In this document: positions 1 to 12,120 of the stretch, piece by piece | Layout: each line of letters begins with the position of its first letter | Numbering within the stretch: the stretch's first letter is position 1 | From: Halictus rubicundus | Lineage: Eukaryota > Arthropoda > Insecta > Hymenoptera > Halictidae | Length of the DNA stretch: 64,000 bases | Direction: 5' to 3' | NCBI RefSeq assembly: GCF_050948215.1 | Contig: NW_027488946.1 | Span: 62,001-126,000 of the forward strand | The notes under the pieces: generated by a model | The model's database searches: none | The model's input: the letters and a program-made list of their open reading frames with translations, nothing else | What the model was told of the DNA's origin: nothing | Translations under genes and position numbers: made by a program

Positions 1-500
1 CCCTATCCTATACTATCCTCTATCCTATCCTATCCTCTATCCTATCCTATCGTCTATCCTATCCTATCCTCTATCCTATCCTATCCTCTATCCTATCCTA
101 TCCTCTATCCTATCCTATTCTCTATCCTATCCTATCCTCTATCGTATCCTATCCTCTATCCTATCCTATCCTCTATCCTATCCTATCTTTCTATCCTATC
201 CAATACCCTATCCTATCCTCTATCCCATCCCATACTCAATCCTATCCTATACTGTATTATATCCTATCCTCTTTCCTATCCTCTAACATATCGTATCCTC
301 TATCCTATCCTATCCTCTACCCTATAATATCCTCTATCCTATCCTCTTCTCTATCCTATCCTATCCTGTATCCTATCCGAATTCTACCCTACCCTCTATC
401 CTATCCTATCCTCTATGCTATCCTCTATCCTATCCTATCCACTATCCTATCCTATCCTCTATCCTATCCTATCCTCTATCCTATCCTCTCCTCTATCCTA
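1..500. repeat. First copy of a 1,011-bp-offset duplication
   Basis: Landmarks recur 1,011 bp downstream. ACTGTATTATATCC at 251 matches 1262, GAATTC at 379 matches 1390, and TATGCTATCCTC at about 413 matches 1424. A few single-base differences and small indels separate the copies, for example CTAACATATCG here against CTATCATATCG there. GAATTC appears to be a variant shared only by these two copies, because related positions elsewhere read CAAATTC. Confidence 0.8.
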
Positions 501-1011
501 TCCTATCCTCTATCCTATCCTATCCTCTATCCTATCCTATTCTCTATCCTATCCTATCCTCTATCGTATCCTATCCTCTATCCTATCCTATCCTCTATCC
601 TATCCTATCTTCTATCCTATCCAATCCCATATCCCATCCTCTAACCCATCCTATACTCAATCCTATCCTATACTGTATTATATCCTATCCTCTTTCCTAT
701 CCTCTATCATATCGTATCCTCTATCCTATCCTATCCTCTAATCTATAATATCCTCTATCCTATCCCATTCTCTATCCTATCCTATCCTCTATCCTATCCT
801 ATCCTGTATCCTATCCAAATTCTACCCTACCCTCTATCCTATCCTATCCTCTATCCTATCCTATCCTCTATCCTATCCTATCCTCTATCCTATCCTATCC
901 TCTATCCTATCCTATCCTCTATCCTATCCTATCCTCTATCCTATCCTATCCTGTATCCTATCCAAATTCTACCCTACCCTCTATCCTATCCTATCCTCTA
1001 TCCTATCCTAT

Positions 1012-1511
1012 CCTCTATCCTATACTATCCTCTATCCTATCCTATCCTCTATCCTATCCTATCGTCTATCCTATCCTATCCTCTATCCTATCCTATCCTC
1101 TATCCTATCCTATCCTCTATCCTATCCTATTCTCTATCCTATCCTATCCTCTATCGTATCCTATCCTCTATCCTATCCTATCCTCTATCCTATCCTATCC
1201 TCTATCCTATCCAATACCCTATCCTATCCTCTATCCCATCCCATACTCAATCCTATCCTATACTGTATTATATCCTATCCTCTTTCCTATCCTCTATCAT
1301 ATCGTATCCTCTATCCTATCCTATCCTCTACCCTATAATATCCTCTATCCTATCCTCTTCTCTATTCTATCCTATCCTGTATCCTATCCGAATTCTACCC
1401 TACCCTCTATCCTATCCTATCCTCTATGCTATCCTCTATCCTATCCTATCCTCTATCCTATCCTATCCTCTATCCTATCCTATCCTCTATCCTATCCTCT
1501 CCTCTATCCTA
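1012..1511. repeat. Second copy of the 1,011-bp-offset duplication
   Basis: It shares the landmark order of the first 500 bases, including the GAATTC variant at 1390 and ACTGTATTATATCC at 1262. A further related block follows near 1925-2340, but it has CAAATTC instead of GAATTC and a different spacing, so it looks like an older relative. Confidence 0.78.
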
Positions 1512-2189
1512 TCCTATCCTCTATCCTATCCTATCCTCTATCCTATCCTATCCTCTATCCTATCCTCTATCCTATCCTATTCTCTATCCTATCCTATCCT
1601 CTATCCTATCCTATCCCCTATGCTATCCTATCCTCTATCCTATCCTCTATCCTATCCTCTATCCTATCCTATCCTCTATCCTCTATCCTCTATCCTATCC
1701 TATCCTCTATCCTATACTATCCTCTATCCTATCCTATCCTCTATCCTATCCTATCGTCTATCCTATCCTATCCTCTATCCTATCCTATCCTCTATCCTAT
1801 CCTATCCTCTATCCTATCCTATCCTCTATCCTATCCTATCCTCTATAGTGTCCTATCCTCTATCCTACCCTACCCTCTATCCTATCCTCTATCCTACCCT
1901 ACCCTCTATCCTATCCTATCCTCTATGCTATCCTCTATCCTATCCTATCCTCTATCCTATCCTATCCTCTATCCTATCCTATCCTCTATCCTATCCTCTC
2001 CTCTATCCTATCCTATCCTCTATCCTATCCTATCCTCTATCCTATCCTATTCTCTATCCTATCCTATCCTCTATCGTATCCTATCCTCTATCCTATCCTA
2101 TCCTCTATCCTATCCTATCCTCTATCCTATCCTATCCTCTATCCTATCCTATCCTCTATCCTATCCAATACCCTATCCTATCCTCTATC

Positions 2190-4420
2190 CCATCCCATAC
2201 TCAATCCTATCCTATACTGTATTATATCCTATCCTCTTTCCTATCCTCTATCATATCGTATCCTCTATCCTATCCTATCCTCTACCCTATAATATCCTCT
2301 AACCTATCCTCTTCTCTATCCTATCCTATCCTGTATCCTATCCAAATTCTACCCTACCCTCTATCCTATCCTATCCTCTATCCTATCCTCTATCCTATCC
2401 TATCCTCTATCCTATCCTATCCTCTACGTTATCCTATTCTCAATTCTATCCTATAGTCCATCCTATCCTATCCGCTATCCTATCCTATCCTCTATCCTAT
2501 CCTATCGTCTATCCTATCCAATACTCTATCCTATCCTGTCCTCTATCCTATCCTATACTCTGTCCTTTCCTATCCTCTATCCTATCCTATCCTCTATCCT
2601 ATCCCATCCTCTATCCTATCCTATCCTCTATCCTATCATAACCTATACTCTATCCTATACTATCCTCTATCCTATCCTACCCTCTATCCTATCCAATCTT
2701 GTATCCTATCCTATCCTGAATCCTATCCTGCATCCTATCCAATCCACTATGCTATCCTATCCTCTATCCTGTCCTCTCCTCTATCCTATCCTCTCTTCTA
2801 TCCTATCCTCTATCCTATCCTATCCACTATCCTATCCTATCCTCTATCCTATCCTCTATCCTATCCTATCCTCTATCCCAACCTATCCTCTATCGTCTCC
2901 TATCCTCTATCCTATCCAATCCCCTATACTATCCTCTATCCTGTCCTATTCTCTATCCTATCCTCTATCCTATCCTATCCTCTATCTTATCCTATCCTCT
3001 ATCCTATCCTATCCTCTATCCTATCGTATCCTCTATCCTATCCCATCCTCTAACCTATCCTATCCTATTAACTATCCTATACTATCCTCTAACATATCCT
3101 AACCTGTACCCTATCCTATCCTGTATCCTATCCAATCTTCTATCCTATCCTATCGTCAATCCTATCCTGCATACTATCCAATCCACTATGCTATCCTATC
3201 CTCTATCCTATCGTATCCTCTATCCTATCCCATCCTCTATCCTATCATATCCTCTGTCCTGTCCTATCCTCCATCCTATCCTATCCTCTATCCAATCCTA
3301 CCCTCAATCCTATCCTATCCTCCATCCTATCCTCTATCCTATCCTATCCTCTATTCTATCGTATCCTCTATCCTATCCTATCCTCTATCCTATCCTATCC
3401 TCCATCCTATCCTATCCTCTATCCTATCCTATCCTCTATCCTATCCTATCCTCTATCCTATCCTCTATCCTATCCTATCCTCTATTCTATCGTATCCTCT
3501 ATCCTATCCTATCCTCTATCCTATCCTATCCTCCATCCTATCCTATCCTCTATCCTATCCTATCCTCTATCCCAACCTATCCTCTATCGTCTCCTATCCT
3601 CTATCCTATCCAATCCCCTATACTATCCTCTATCCTGTCCTATTCTCTATCCTATCCTCTATCCTATCCTATCCTCTATCTTATCCTATCCTCTATCCTA
3701 TCCTATCCTCTATCCTATCGTATCCTCTATCCTATCCCATCCTCTAACCTATCCTATCCTATTAACTATCCTATACTATCCTCTAACATATCCTAACCTG
3801 TACCCTATCCTATCCTGTATCCTATCCAATCTTCTATCCTATCCTATCGTCAATCCTATCCTGCATACTATCCAATCCACTATGCTATCCTATCCTCTAT
3901 CCTATCGTATCCTCTATCCTATCCCATCCTCTATCCTATCATATCCTCTGTCCTGTCCTATCCTCCATCCTATCCTATCCTCTATCCAATCCTACCCTCA
4001 ATCCTATCCTATCCTCCATCCTATCCTCTATCCTATCCTATCCTCTATTCTATCGTATCCTCTATCCTATCCTATCCTCTATCCTATCCTATCCTCCATC
4101 CTATCCTATCCTCTATCCTATCCTATCCTCTATCCTATCCTATCCTCTATCCTATCCTATCCTCTATCCTATCCTATCCTCTTTCCTATCCTATCCTCTA
4201 TCCTATCCTATCCTCTACGTTATCCTATTCTCAATACTATCCTATAGTCCATCCTATCCTATCCGCTATCCTATCCTATCCTCTATCCTATCCTATCGTC
4301 TATCCTATCCAATACTCTATCCTATCCTGTCCTCTATCCTATCCTATACTCTGTCCTTTCCTATCCTCTATCCTATCCTATCCTCTATCCTATCCCATCC
4401 TCTATCCTATCCTATCCTAT
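2190..4420. repeat. First copy of an about 3.0-kb duplication
   Basis: Landmarks here recur at 5,180-7,430 with an offset of 2,993 bp at the left (2216 and 5209; 2749 and 5742) and 3,005 bp further right (3067 and 6072; 3761 and 6766; 3188 and 6193). The 12-bp change in offset equals one 12-bp unit, so a single short unit was gained or lost after duplication. Past about 4,420 the copies part. Confidence 0.85.
2870..4174. repeat. 694-bp tandem pair, first instance
   Basis: Two copies lie at about 2,870-3,480 and 3,564-4,174. The CCCAACC variant at 2879 and 3573, ATTAACTATCC at 3067 and 3761, and TATGCTATCC at 3188 and 3882 are all 694 bp apart. The pair lies inside the 3.0-kb duplication, so it formed before the larger duplication or was copied with it. 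Confidence 0.85.
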
Positions 4421-4997
4421 CCTCTATCCTATCCTATCCTCTATCCTATCATATCCTCTATCCTATCCTATCCTCTATCCTATCCTATCCTCTATCCTAG
4501 CCTATCCTCTATCGTATCCTATCCTCTATCCTATCCTATCCTCTATCCTATTATATCCTCTATCCTATCCTATCCTCTAATCTATCCTATCCTCTATCCT
4601 ATCCTATCCTCTATCCTATCCTATCCTCTATCGTGTAATCTATCCTCAATCCTATCCTCTATCCTATCCTATTCTCTATCCTATCCTATCCTCTATCGTC
4701 TCCTATCTTCTATCCTATCCAATCCCCTATACTATCCTCTATCCTGTCCTATTCTCTATCCTATCCTCTATCCTATCCTATCCTCTATCCTATCCTATCC
4801 TCTATCCTATCCTATCCTCTATCCTCTATCCTATCCTATCCTCTATCCTATCCCATACTCTATCCTATCCTATCCTCTATCCTATCATATCCTATACTCT
4901 ATCCTATAGTATCCTCTATCCTATCCTATCCTCTATCCTATCCAATCTTCTATCCTATCCTATCCTCAATCCTATCCTGCAACCTATCCAATCCACT

Positions 4998-5345
4998 ATG
5001 CTATCCTATCCTCTATCCTATCCTCTATCCTATCCTCTCCTCTATCCTATCCTCTCTTCTATCCTATCCTATCCTATCCTCTATCCTATCCTATCCTCTA
5101 TCCTATCCTATCCTCTATCCTATCCTATCCTCTATCCTATCCTATCCTCTATCCTATCCTATCCTCTATCCTATCCTCTATCCCATCCTATACTCAATCC
5201 TATCCTATACTGTATTATATCCTATCCTCTTTCCTATCCTCTATCATATCGTATCCTCTATCCTATCCTATCCTCTACCCTATAATATCCTCTAACCTAT
5301 CCTCTTCTCTATCCTATCCTATCCTGTATCCTATCCAAATTCTAC
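4998..5345. repeat. Block shared with 8,110 and 12,303
   Basis: A block runs from TATGCTATCC through ACTGTATTATATCC to CAAATTCTACCC. It recurs at 8,110-8,469 and 12,303-12,650 with small unit-number differences near its left end. It shows a third level of copying in domain I. Confidence 0.7.
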
Positions 5346-7430
5346 CCTACCCTCTATCCTATCCTATCCTCTATCCTATCCTCTATCCTATCCTATCCTC
5401 TATCCTATCCTATCCTCTACGTTATCCTATTCTCAATTCTATCCTATAGTCCATCCTATCCTATCCGCTATCCTATCCTATCCTCTATCCTATCCTATCG
5501 TCTATCCTATCCAATACTCTATCCTATCCTGTCCTCTATCCTATCCTATACTCTGTCCTTTCCTATCCTCTATCCTATCCTATCCTCTATCCTATCCCAT
5601 CCTCTATCCTATCCTATCCTCTATCCTATCATAACCTATACTCTATCCTATACTATCCTCTATCCTATCCTACCCTCTATCCTATCCAATCTTGTATCCT
5701 ATCCTATCCTGAATCCTATCCTGCATCCTATCCAATCCACTATGCTATCCTATCCTCTATCCTGTCCTCTCCTCTATCCTATCCTCTCTTCTATCCTATC
5801 CTCTATCCTATCCTATCCACTATCCTATCCTATCCTCTATCCTATCCTCTATCCTATCCTCTATCCTATCCTATCCTCTATCCCAACCTATCCTCTATCG
5901 TCTCCTATCCTCTATCCTATCCAATCCCCTATACTATCCTCTATCCTGTCCTATTCTCTATCCTATCCTCTATCCTATCCTATCCTCTATCTTATCCTAT
6001 CCTCTATCCTATCCTATCCTCTATCCTATCGTATCCTCTATCCTATCCCATCCTCTAACCTATCCTATCCTATTAACTATCCTATACTATCCTCTAACAT
6101 ATCCTAACCTGTACCCTATCCTATCCTGTATCCTATCCAATCTTCTATCCTATCCTATCGTCAATCCTATCCTGCATACTATCCAATCCACTATGCTATC
6201 CTATCCTCTATCCTATCGTATCCTCTATCCTATCCCATCCTCTATCCTATCATATCCTCTGTCCTGTCCTATCCTCCATCCTATCCTATCCTCTATCCAA
6301 TCCTACCCTCAATCCTATCCTATCCTCCATCCTATCCTCTATCCTATCCTATCCTCTATTCTATCGTATCCTCTATCCTATCCTATCCTCTATCCTATCC
6401 TATCCTCCATCCTATCCTATCCTCTATCCTATCCTATCCTCTATCCTATCCTATCCTCTATCCTATCCTCTATCCTATCCTATCCTCTATTCTATCGTAT
6501 CCTCTATCCTATCCTATCCTCTATCCTATCCTATCCTCCATCCTATCCTATCCTCTATCCTATCCTATCCTCTATCCCAACCTATCCTCTATCGTCTCCT
6601 ATCCTCTATCCTATCCAATCCCCTATACTATCCTCTATCCTGTCCTATTCTCTATCCTATCCTCTATCCTATCCTATCCTCTATCTTATCCTATCCTCTA
6701 TCCTATCCTATCCTCTATCCTATCGTATCCTCTATCCTATCCCATCCTCTAACCTATCCTATCCTATTAACTATCCTATACTATCCTCTAACATATCCTA
6801 ACCTGTACCCTATCCTATCCTGTATCCTATCCAATCTTCTATCCTATCCTATCGTCAATCCTATCCTGCATACTATCCAATCCACTATGCTATCCTATCC
6901 TCTATCCTATCGTATCCTCTATCCTATCCCATCCTCTATCCTATCATATCCTCTGTCCTGTCCTATCCTCCATCCTATCCTATCCTCTATCCAATCCTAC
7001 CCTCAATCCTATCCTATCCTCCATCCTATCCTCTATCCTATCCTATCCTCTATTCTATCGTATCCTCTATCCTATCCTATCCTCTATCCTATCCTATCCT
7101 CCATCCTATCCTATCCTCTATCCTATCCTATCCTCTATCCTATCCTATCCTCTATCCTATCCTATCCTCTATCCTATCCTATCCTCTTTCCTATCCTATC
7201 CTCTATCCTATCCTATCCTCTACGTTATCCTATTCTCAATACTATCCTATAGTCCATCCTATCCTATCCGCTATCCTATCCTATCCTCTATCCTATCCTA
7301 TCGTCTATCCTATCCAATACTCTATCCTATCCTGTCCTCTATCCTATCCTATACTCTGTCCTTTCCTATCCTCTATCCTATCCTATCCTCTATCCTATCC
7401 CATCCTCTATCCTATCCTATCCTCTATCCT
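5180..7430. repeat. Second copy of the about 3.0-kb duplication
   Basis: It matches 2,190-4,420 landmark for landmark and carries one extra 12-bp unit near 5,840. Right of about 7,430 the offset between related landmarks grows to 3,112 bp (4632 and 7744; 4998 and 8110), so roughly 107 bp of extra units separate the two regions there. Confidence 0.85.
5875..7179. repeat. 694-bp tandem pair, second instance
   Basis: CCCAACC variants at 5884 and 6578, ATTAACTATCC at 6072 and 6766, and TATGCTATCC at 6193 and 6887 are again exactly 694 bp apart. The pair is the 3,005-bp-shifted counterpart of the one at 2,870-4,174. Confidence 0.85.
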
Positions 7431-8559
7431 ATCATAACCTATACTCTATCCTATACTATCCTCTATCCTATCCTATCCTCTATCCTATCCTCTCCTCTAT
7501 CCTATCCTCTCTTCTATCCTATCCTATCCTATCCTCTATCCTATCCTATCCTCTATCCTATCATATCCTCTATCCTATCCTATCCTCTATCCTATCCTAT
7601 CCTCTATCCTAGCCTATCCTCTATCGTATCCTATCCTCTATCCTATCCTATCCTCTATCCTATTATATCCTCTATCCTATCCTATCCTCTAATCTATCCT
7701 ATCCTCTATCCTATCCTATCCTCTATCCTATCCTATCCTCTATCGTGTAATCTATCCTCAATCCTATCCTCTATCCTATCCTATTCTCTATCCTATCCTA
7801 TCCTCTATCGTCTCCTATCTTCTATCCTATCCAATCCCCTATACTATCCTCTATCCTGTCCTATTCTCTATCCTATCCTCTATCCTATCCTATCCTCTAT
7901 CCTATCCTATCCTCTATCCTATCCTATCCTCTATCCTCTATCCTATCCTATCCTCTATCCTATCCCATACTCTATCCTATCCTATCCTCTATCCTATCAT
8001 ATCCTATACTCTATCCTATAGTATCCTCTATCCTATCCTATCCTCTATCCTATCCAATCTTCTATCCTATCCTATCCTCAATCCTATCCTGCAACCTATC
8101 CAATCCACTATGCTATCCTATCCTCTATCCTATCCTCTATCCTATCCTCTATCCTATCCTCTCCTCTATCCTATCCTCTCTTCTATCCTATCCTATCCTA
8201 TCCTCTATCCTATCCTATCCTCTATCCTATCCTATCCTCTATCCTATCCTATCCTCTATCCTATCCTATCCTCTATCCTATCCTATCCTCTATCCTATCC
8301 TCTATCCCATCCTATACTCAATCCTATCCTATACTGTATTATATCCTATCCTCTTTCCTATCCTCTATCATATCGTATCCTCTATCCTATCCTATCCTCT
8401 ACCCTATAATATCCTCTAACCTATCCTCTTCTCTATCCTATCCTATCCTGTATCCTATCCAAATTCTACCCTACCCTCTATCCTGTCCTCTCCTCTATCC
8501 TATCCTCTCTTCTATCCTATCCTATCCTATCCTCTATCCTATCCTATCCTCTATCCTAT

Positions 8560-10340
8560 CATATCCTCTATCCTATCCTATCCTCTATCCTATCCTATCC
8601 TCTATCCTAGCCTATCCTCTATCGTATCCTATCCTCTATCCTATCCTATCCTCTATCCTATCCTATCCTCTATCCTATCCTATCCTCTATAGTGTCCTAT
8701 CCTCTATCCTATCCTATCCTCTATCCTATCCTATCATCTATCCTATCCTATTCTCTATCTTATCCTATCCTCTATCCTATCCTATCCTCTATCCTATCCT
8801 ATCCTCTATCCTATCCTATCCTCTATCCTATCCTATCCTCTATCCTATCCTATCCTCTATCCTATCCTATCCTCTATCCTATCCTATCCTCTATCCTATC
8901 CCATTCTCTATCCTATCCTATCCTCTATCCTATCCTATCCTGTATCCTATCCAAATTCTACCCTACCCTCTATCCTATCCTATCCTCTATCCTATCCTAT
9001 CCTCTATCCTATACTATCCTCTATCCTATCCTATTCTCTATCTTATCCTATCCTCTATCCTATCATAACCTATACTCTATCCTATACTATCCTCTATCCT
9101 ATCCTACCCTCTATCCTATCCAATCTTGTATCCTATCCTATCCTGAATCCTATCCTGCATCCTATCCAATCCACTATGCTATCCTATCCTCTATCCTATC
9201 CTCTCCTCTATCCTATCCTCTCTTCTATCCTATCCTATCCTATCCTCTATCCTATCCTATCCTCTATCCTATCATATCCTCTATCCTATCCTATCCTCTA
9301 TCCTATCCTATCCTCTATCCTAGCCTATCCTCTATCGTATCCTATCCTCTATCCTATCCTATCCTCTATCCTATCCTATCCTCTATCCTATCCTATCCTC
9401 TATCCTATCCTATCCTCTATCCTATCCTATCCTCTATCGTGTAATCTATCCTCAATCCTATCCTCTATCCTATCCTATCCTCTATCCTATCCTATCATCT
9501 ATCCTATCCTATTCTCTATCTTATCCTGTCCTCTATCCTATCCTATCCTCTATCCTATCCTATCCTCTATCCTATCCTATCCTCTATCCTATCCTATCAT
9601 CTATCCTATCCTATTCTCTATCTTATCCTATCCTCTACGTTATCCTATTCTCAATACTATCCTATAGTCCATCCTATCCTATCCGCTATCCTATCCTATC
9701 CTCTATCCTATCCTATCGTCTATCCTATCCAATACTCTATCCTATCCTGTCCTCTATCCTATCCTATACTCTGTCCTTTCCTATCCTGTATCCTATCCTA
9801 TCCTCTATCCTATCCCATCCTCTATCCTATCCTATCCTCTATCCTATCATAACCTATACTCTATCCTATACTATCCTCTATCCTATCCTATCCTCTATCC
9901 TATCCTCTCCTCTATCCTATCCTCTCTTCTATCCTATCCTATCCTATCCTCTATCCTATCCTATCCTCTATCCTATCATATCCTCTATCCTATCCGATCC
10001 TCTATCCTATCCTATCCTCTATCCTAGCCTATCCTCTATCGTATCCTATCCTCTATCCTATCCTATCCTCCATCCTATTATATCCTCTATCCTATCCTAT
10101 CCTCTAATCTATCCTATCCTCTATCCTATCCTATCCTCTATCCTATCCTATCCTCTATCGTGTAATCTATCCTCAATCCTATCCTCTATCCTATCCTATT
10201 CTCTATCCTATCCTATCCTCTATCGTCTCCTATCTTCTATCCTATCCAATCCCCTATACTATCCTCTATCCTGTCCTATTCTCTATCCTATCCTCTATCC
10301 TATCCTATCCTCTATCCTATCCTATCCTCTATCCTATCCT
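8560..10340. repeat. First copy of a 1,778-bp tandem duplication
   Basis: TATGCTATCC at 9176 matches 10954. CGTGTAATC at 9438 matches 11216 and at 10159 matches 11937. CCGATCC at 9994 matches 11772. All offsets are 1,778 bp. At the left end GTGTCCTATCC at 8692 matches 10487, an offset of 1,795, which is one 17-bp unit more. The copies are near-identical over their full length by eye. Confidence 0.88.
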
Positions 10341-12120
10341 ATCCTCTATCCTATCATATCCTCTATCCTATCCTATCCTCTATCCTATCCTATCCTCTAT
10401 CCTAGCCTATCCTCTATCGTATCCTATCCTCTATCCTATCCTATCCTCTATCCTATCCTATCCTCTATCCTATCCTATCCTCTATAGTGTCCTATCCTCT
10501 ATCCTATCCTATCCTCTATCCTATCCTATCATCTATCCTATCCTATTCTCTATCTTATCCTATCCTCTATCCTATCCTATCCTCTATCCTATCCTATCCT
10601 CTATCCTATCCTATCCTCTATCCTATCCTATCCTCTATCCTATCCTATCCTCTATCCTATCCTATCCTCTATCCTATCCCATTCTCTATCCTATCCTATC
10701 CTCTATCCTATCCTATCCTGTATCCTATCCAAATTCTACCCTACCCTCTATCCTATCCTATCCTCTATCCTATCCTATCCTCTATCCTATACTATCCTCT
10801 ATCCTATCCTATTCTCTATCTTATCCTATCCTCTATCCTATCATAACCTATACTCTATCCTATACTATCCTCTATCCTATCCTACCCTCTATCCTATCCA
10901 ATCTTGTATCCTATCCTATCCTGAATCCTATCCTGCATCCTATCCAATCCACTATGCTATCCTATCCTCTATCCTATCCTCTCCTCTATCCTATCCTCTC
11001 TTCTATCCTATCCTATCCTATCCTCTATCCTATCCTATCCTCTATCCTATCATATCCTCTATCCTATCCTATCCTCTATCCTATCCTATCCTCTATCCTA
11101 GCCTATCCTCTATCGTATCCTATCCTCTATCCTATCCTATCCTCTATCCTATCCTATCCTCTATCCTATCCTATCCTCTATCCTATCCTATCCTCTATCC
11201 TATCCTATCCTCTATCGTGTAATCTATCCTCAATCCTATCCTCTATCCTATCCTATCCTCTATCCTATCCTATCATCTATCCTATCCTATTCTCTATCTT
11301 ATCCTGTCCTCTATCCTATCCTATCCTCTATCCTATCCTATCCTCTATCCTATCCTATCCTCTATCCTATCCTATCATCTATCCTATCCTATTCTCTATC
11401 TTATCCTATCCTCTACGTTATCCTATTCTCAATACTATCCTATAGTCCATCCTATCCTATCCGCTATCCTATCCTATCCTCTATCCTATCCTATCGTCTA
11501 TCCTATCCAATACTCTATCCTATCCTGTCCTCTATCCTATCCTATACTCTGTCCTTTCCTATCCTGTATCCTATCCTATCCTCTATCCTATCCCATCCTC
11601 TATCCTATCCTATCCTCTATCCTATCATAACCTATACTCTATCCTATACTATCCTCTATCCTATCCTATCCTCTATCCTATCCTCTCCTCTATCCTATCC
11701 TCTCTTCTATCCTATCCTATCCTATCCTCTATCCTATCCTATCCTCTATCCTATCATATCCTCTATCCTATCCGATCCTCTATCCTATCCTATCCTCTAT
11801 CCTAGCCTATCCTCTATCGTATCCTATCCTCTATCCTATCCTATCCTCTATCCTATTATATCCTCTATCCTATCCTATCCTCTAATCTATCCTATCCTCT
11901 ATCCTATCCTATCCTCTATCCTATCCTATCCTCTATCGTGTAATCTATCCTCAATCCTATCCTCTATCCTATCCTATTCTCTATCCTATCCTATCCTCTA
12001 TCGTCTCCTATCTTCTATCCTATCCAATCCCCTATACTATCCTCTATCCTGTCCTATTCTCTATCCTATCCTCTATCCTATCCTATCCTCTATCCTATCC
12101 TATCCTCTATCCTATCCTAT
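10340..12120. repeat. Second copy of the 1,778-bp tandem duplication
   Basis: It directly follows the first copy and shares all its landmarks. A single base differs near 11,850 (TATCCTATTATATCC against CATCCTATTATATCC). A partial relative follows at about 13,170-14,220, which suggests a third, rearranged copy. Confidence 0.88.
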
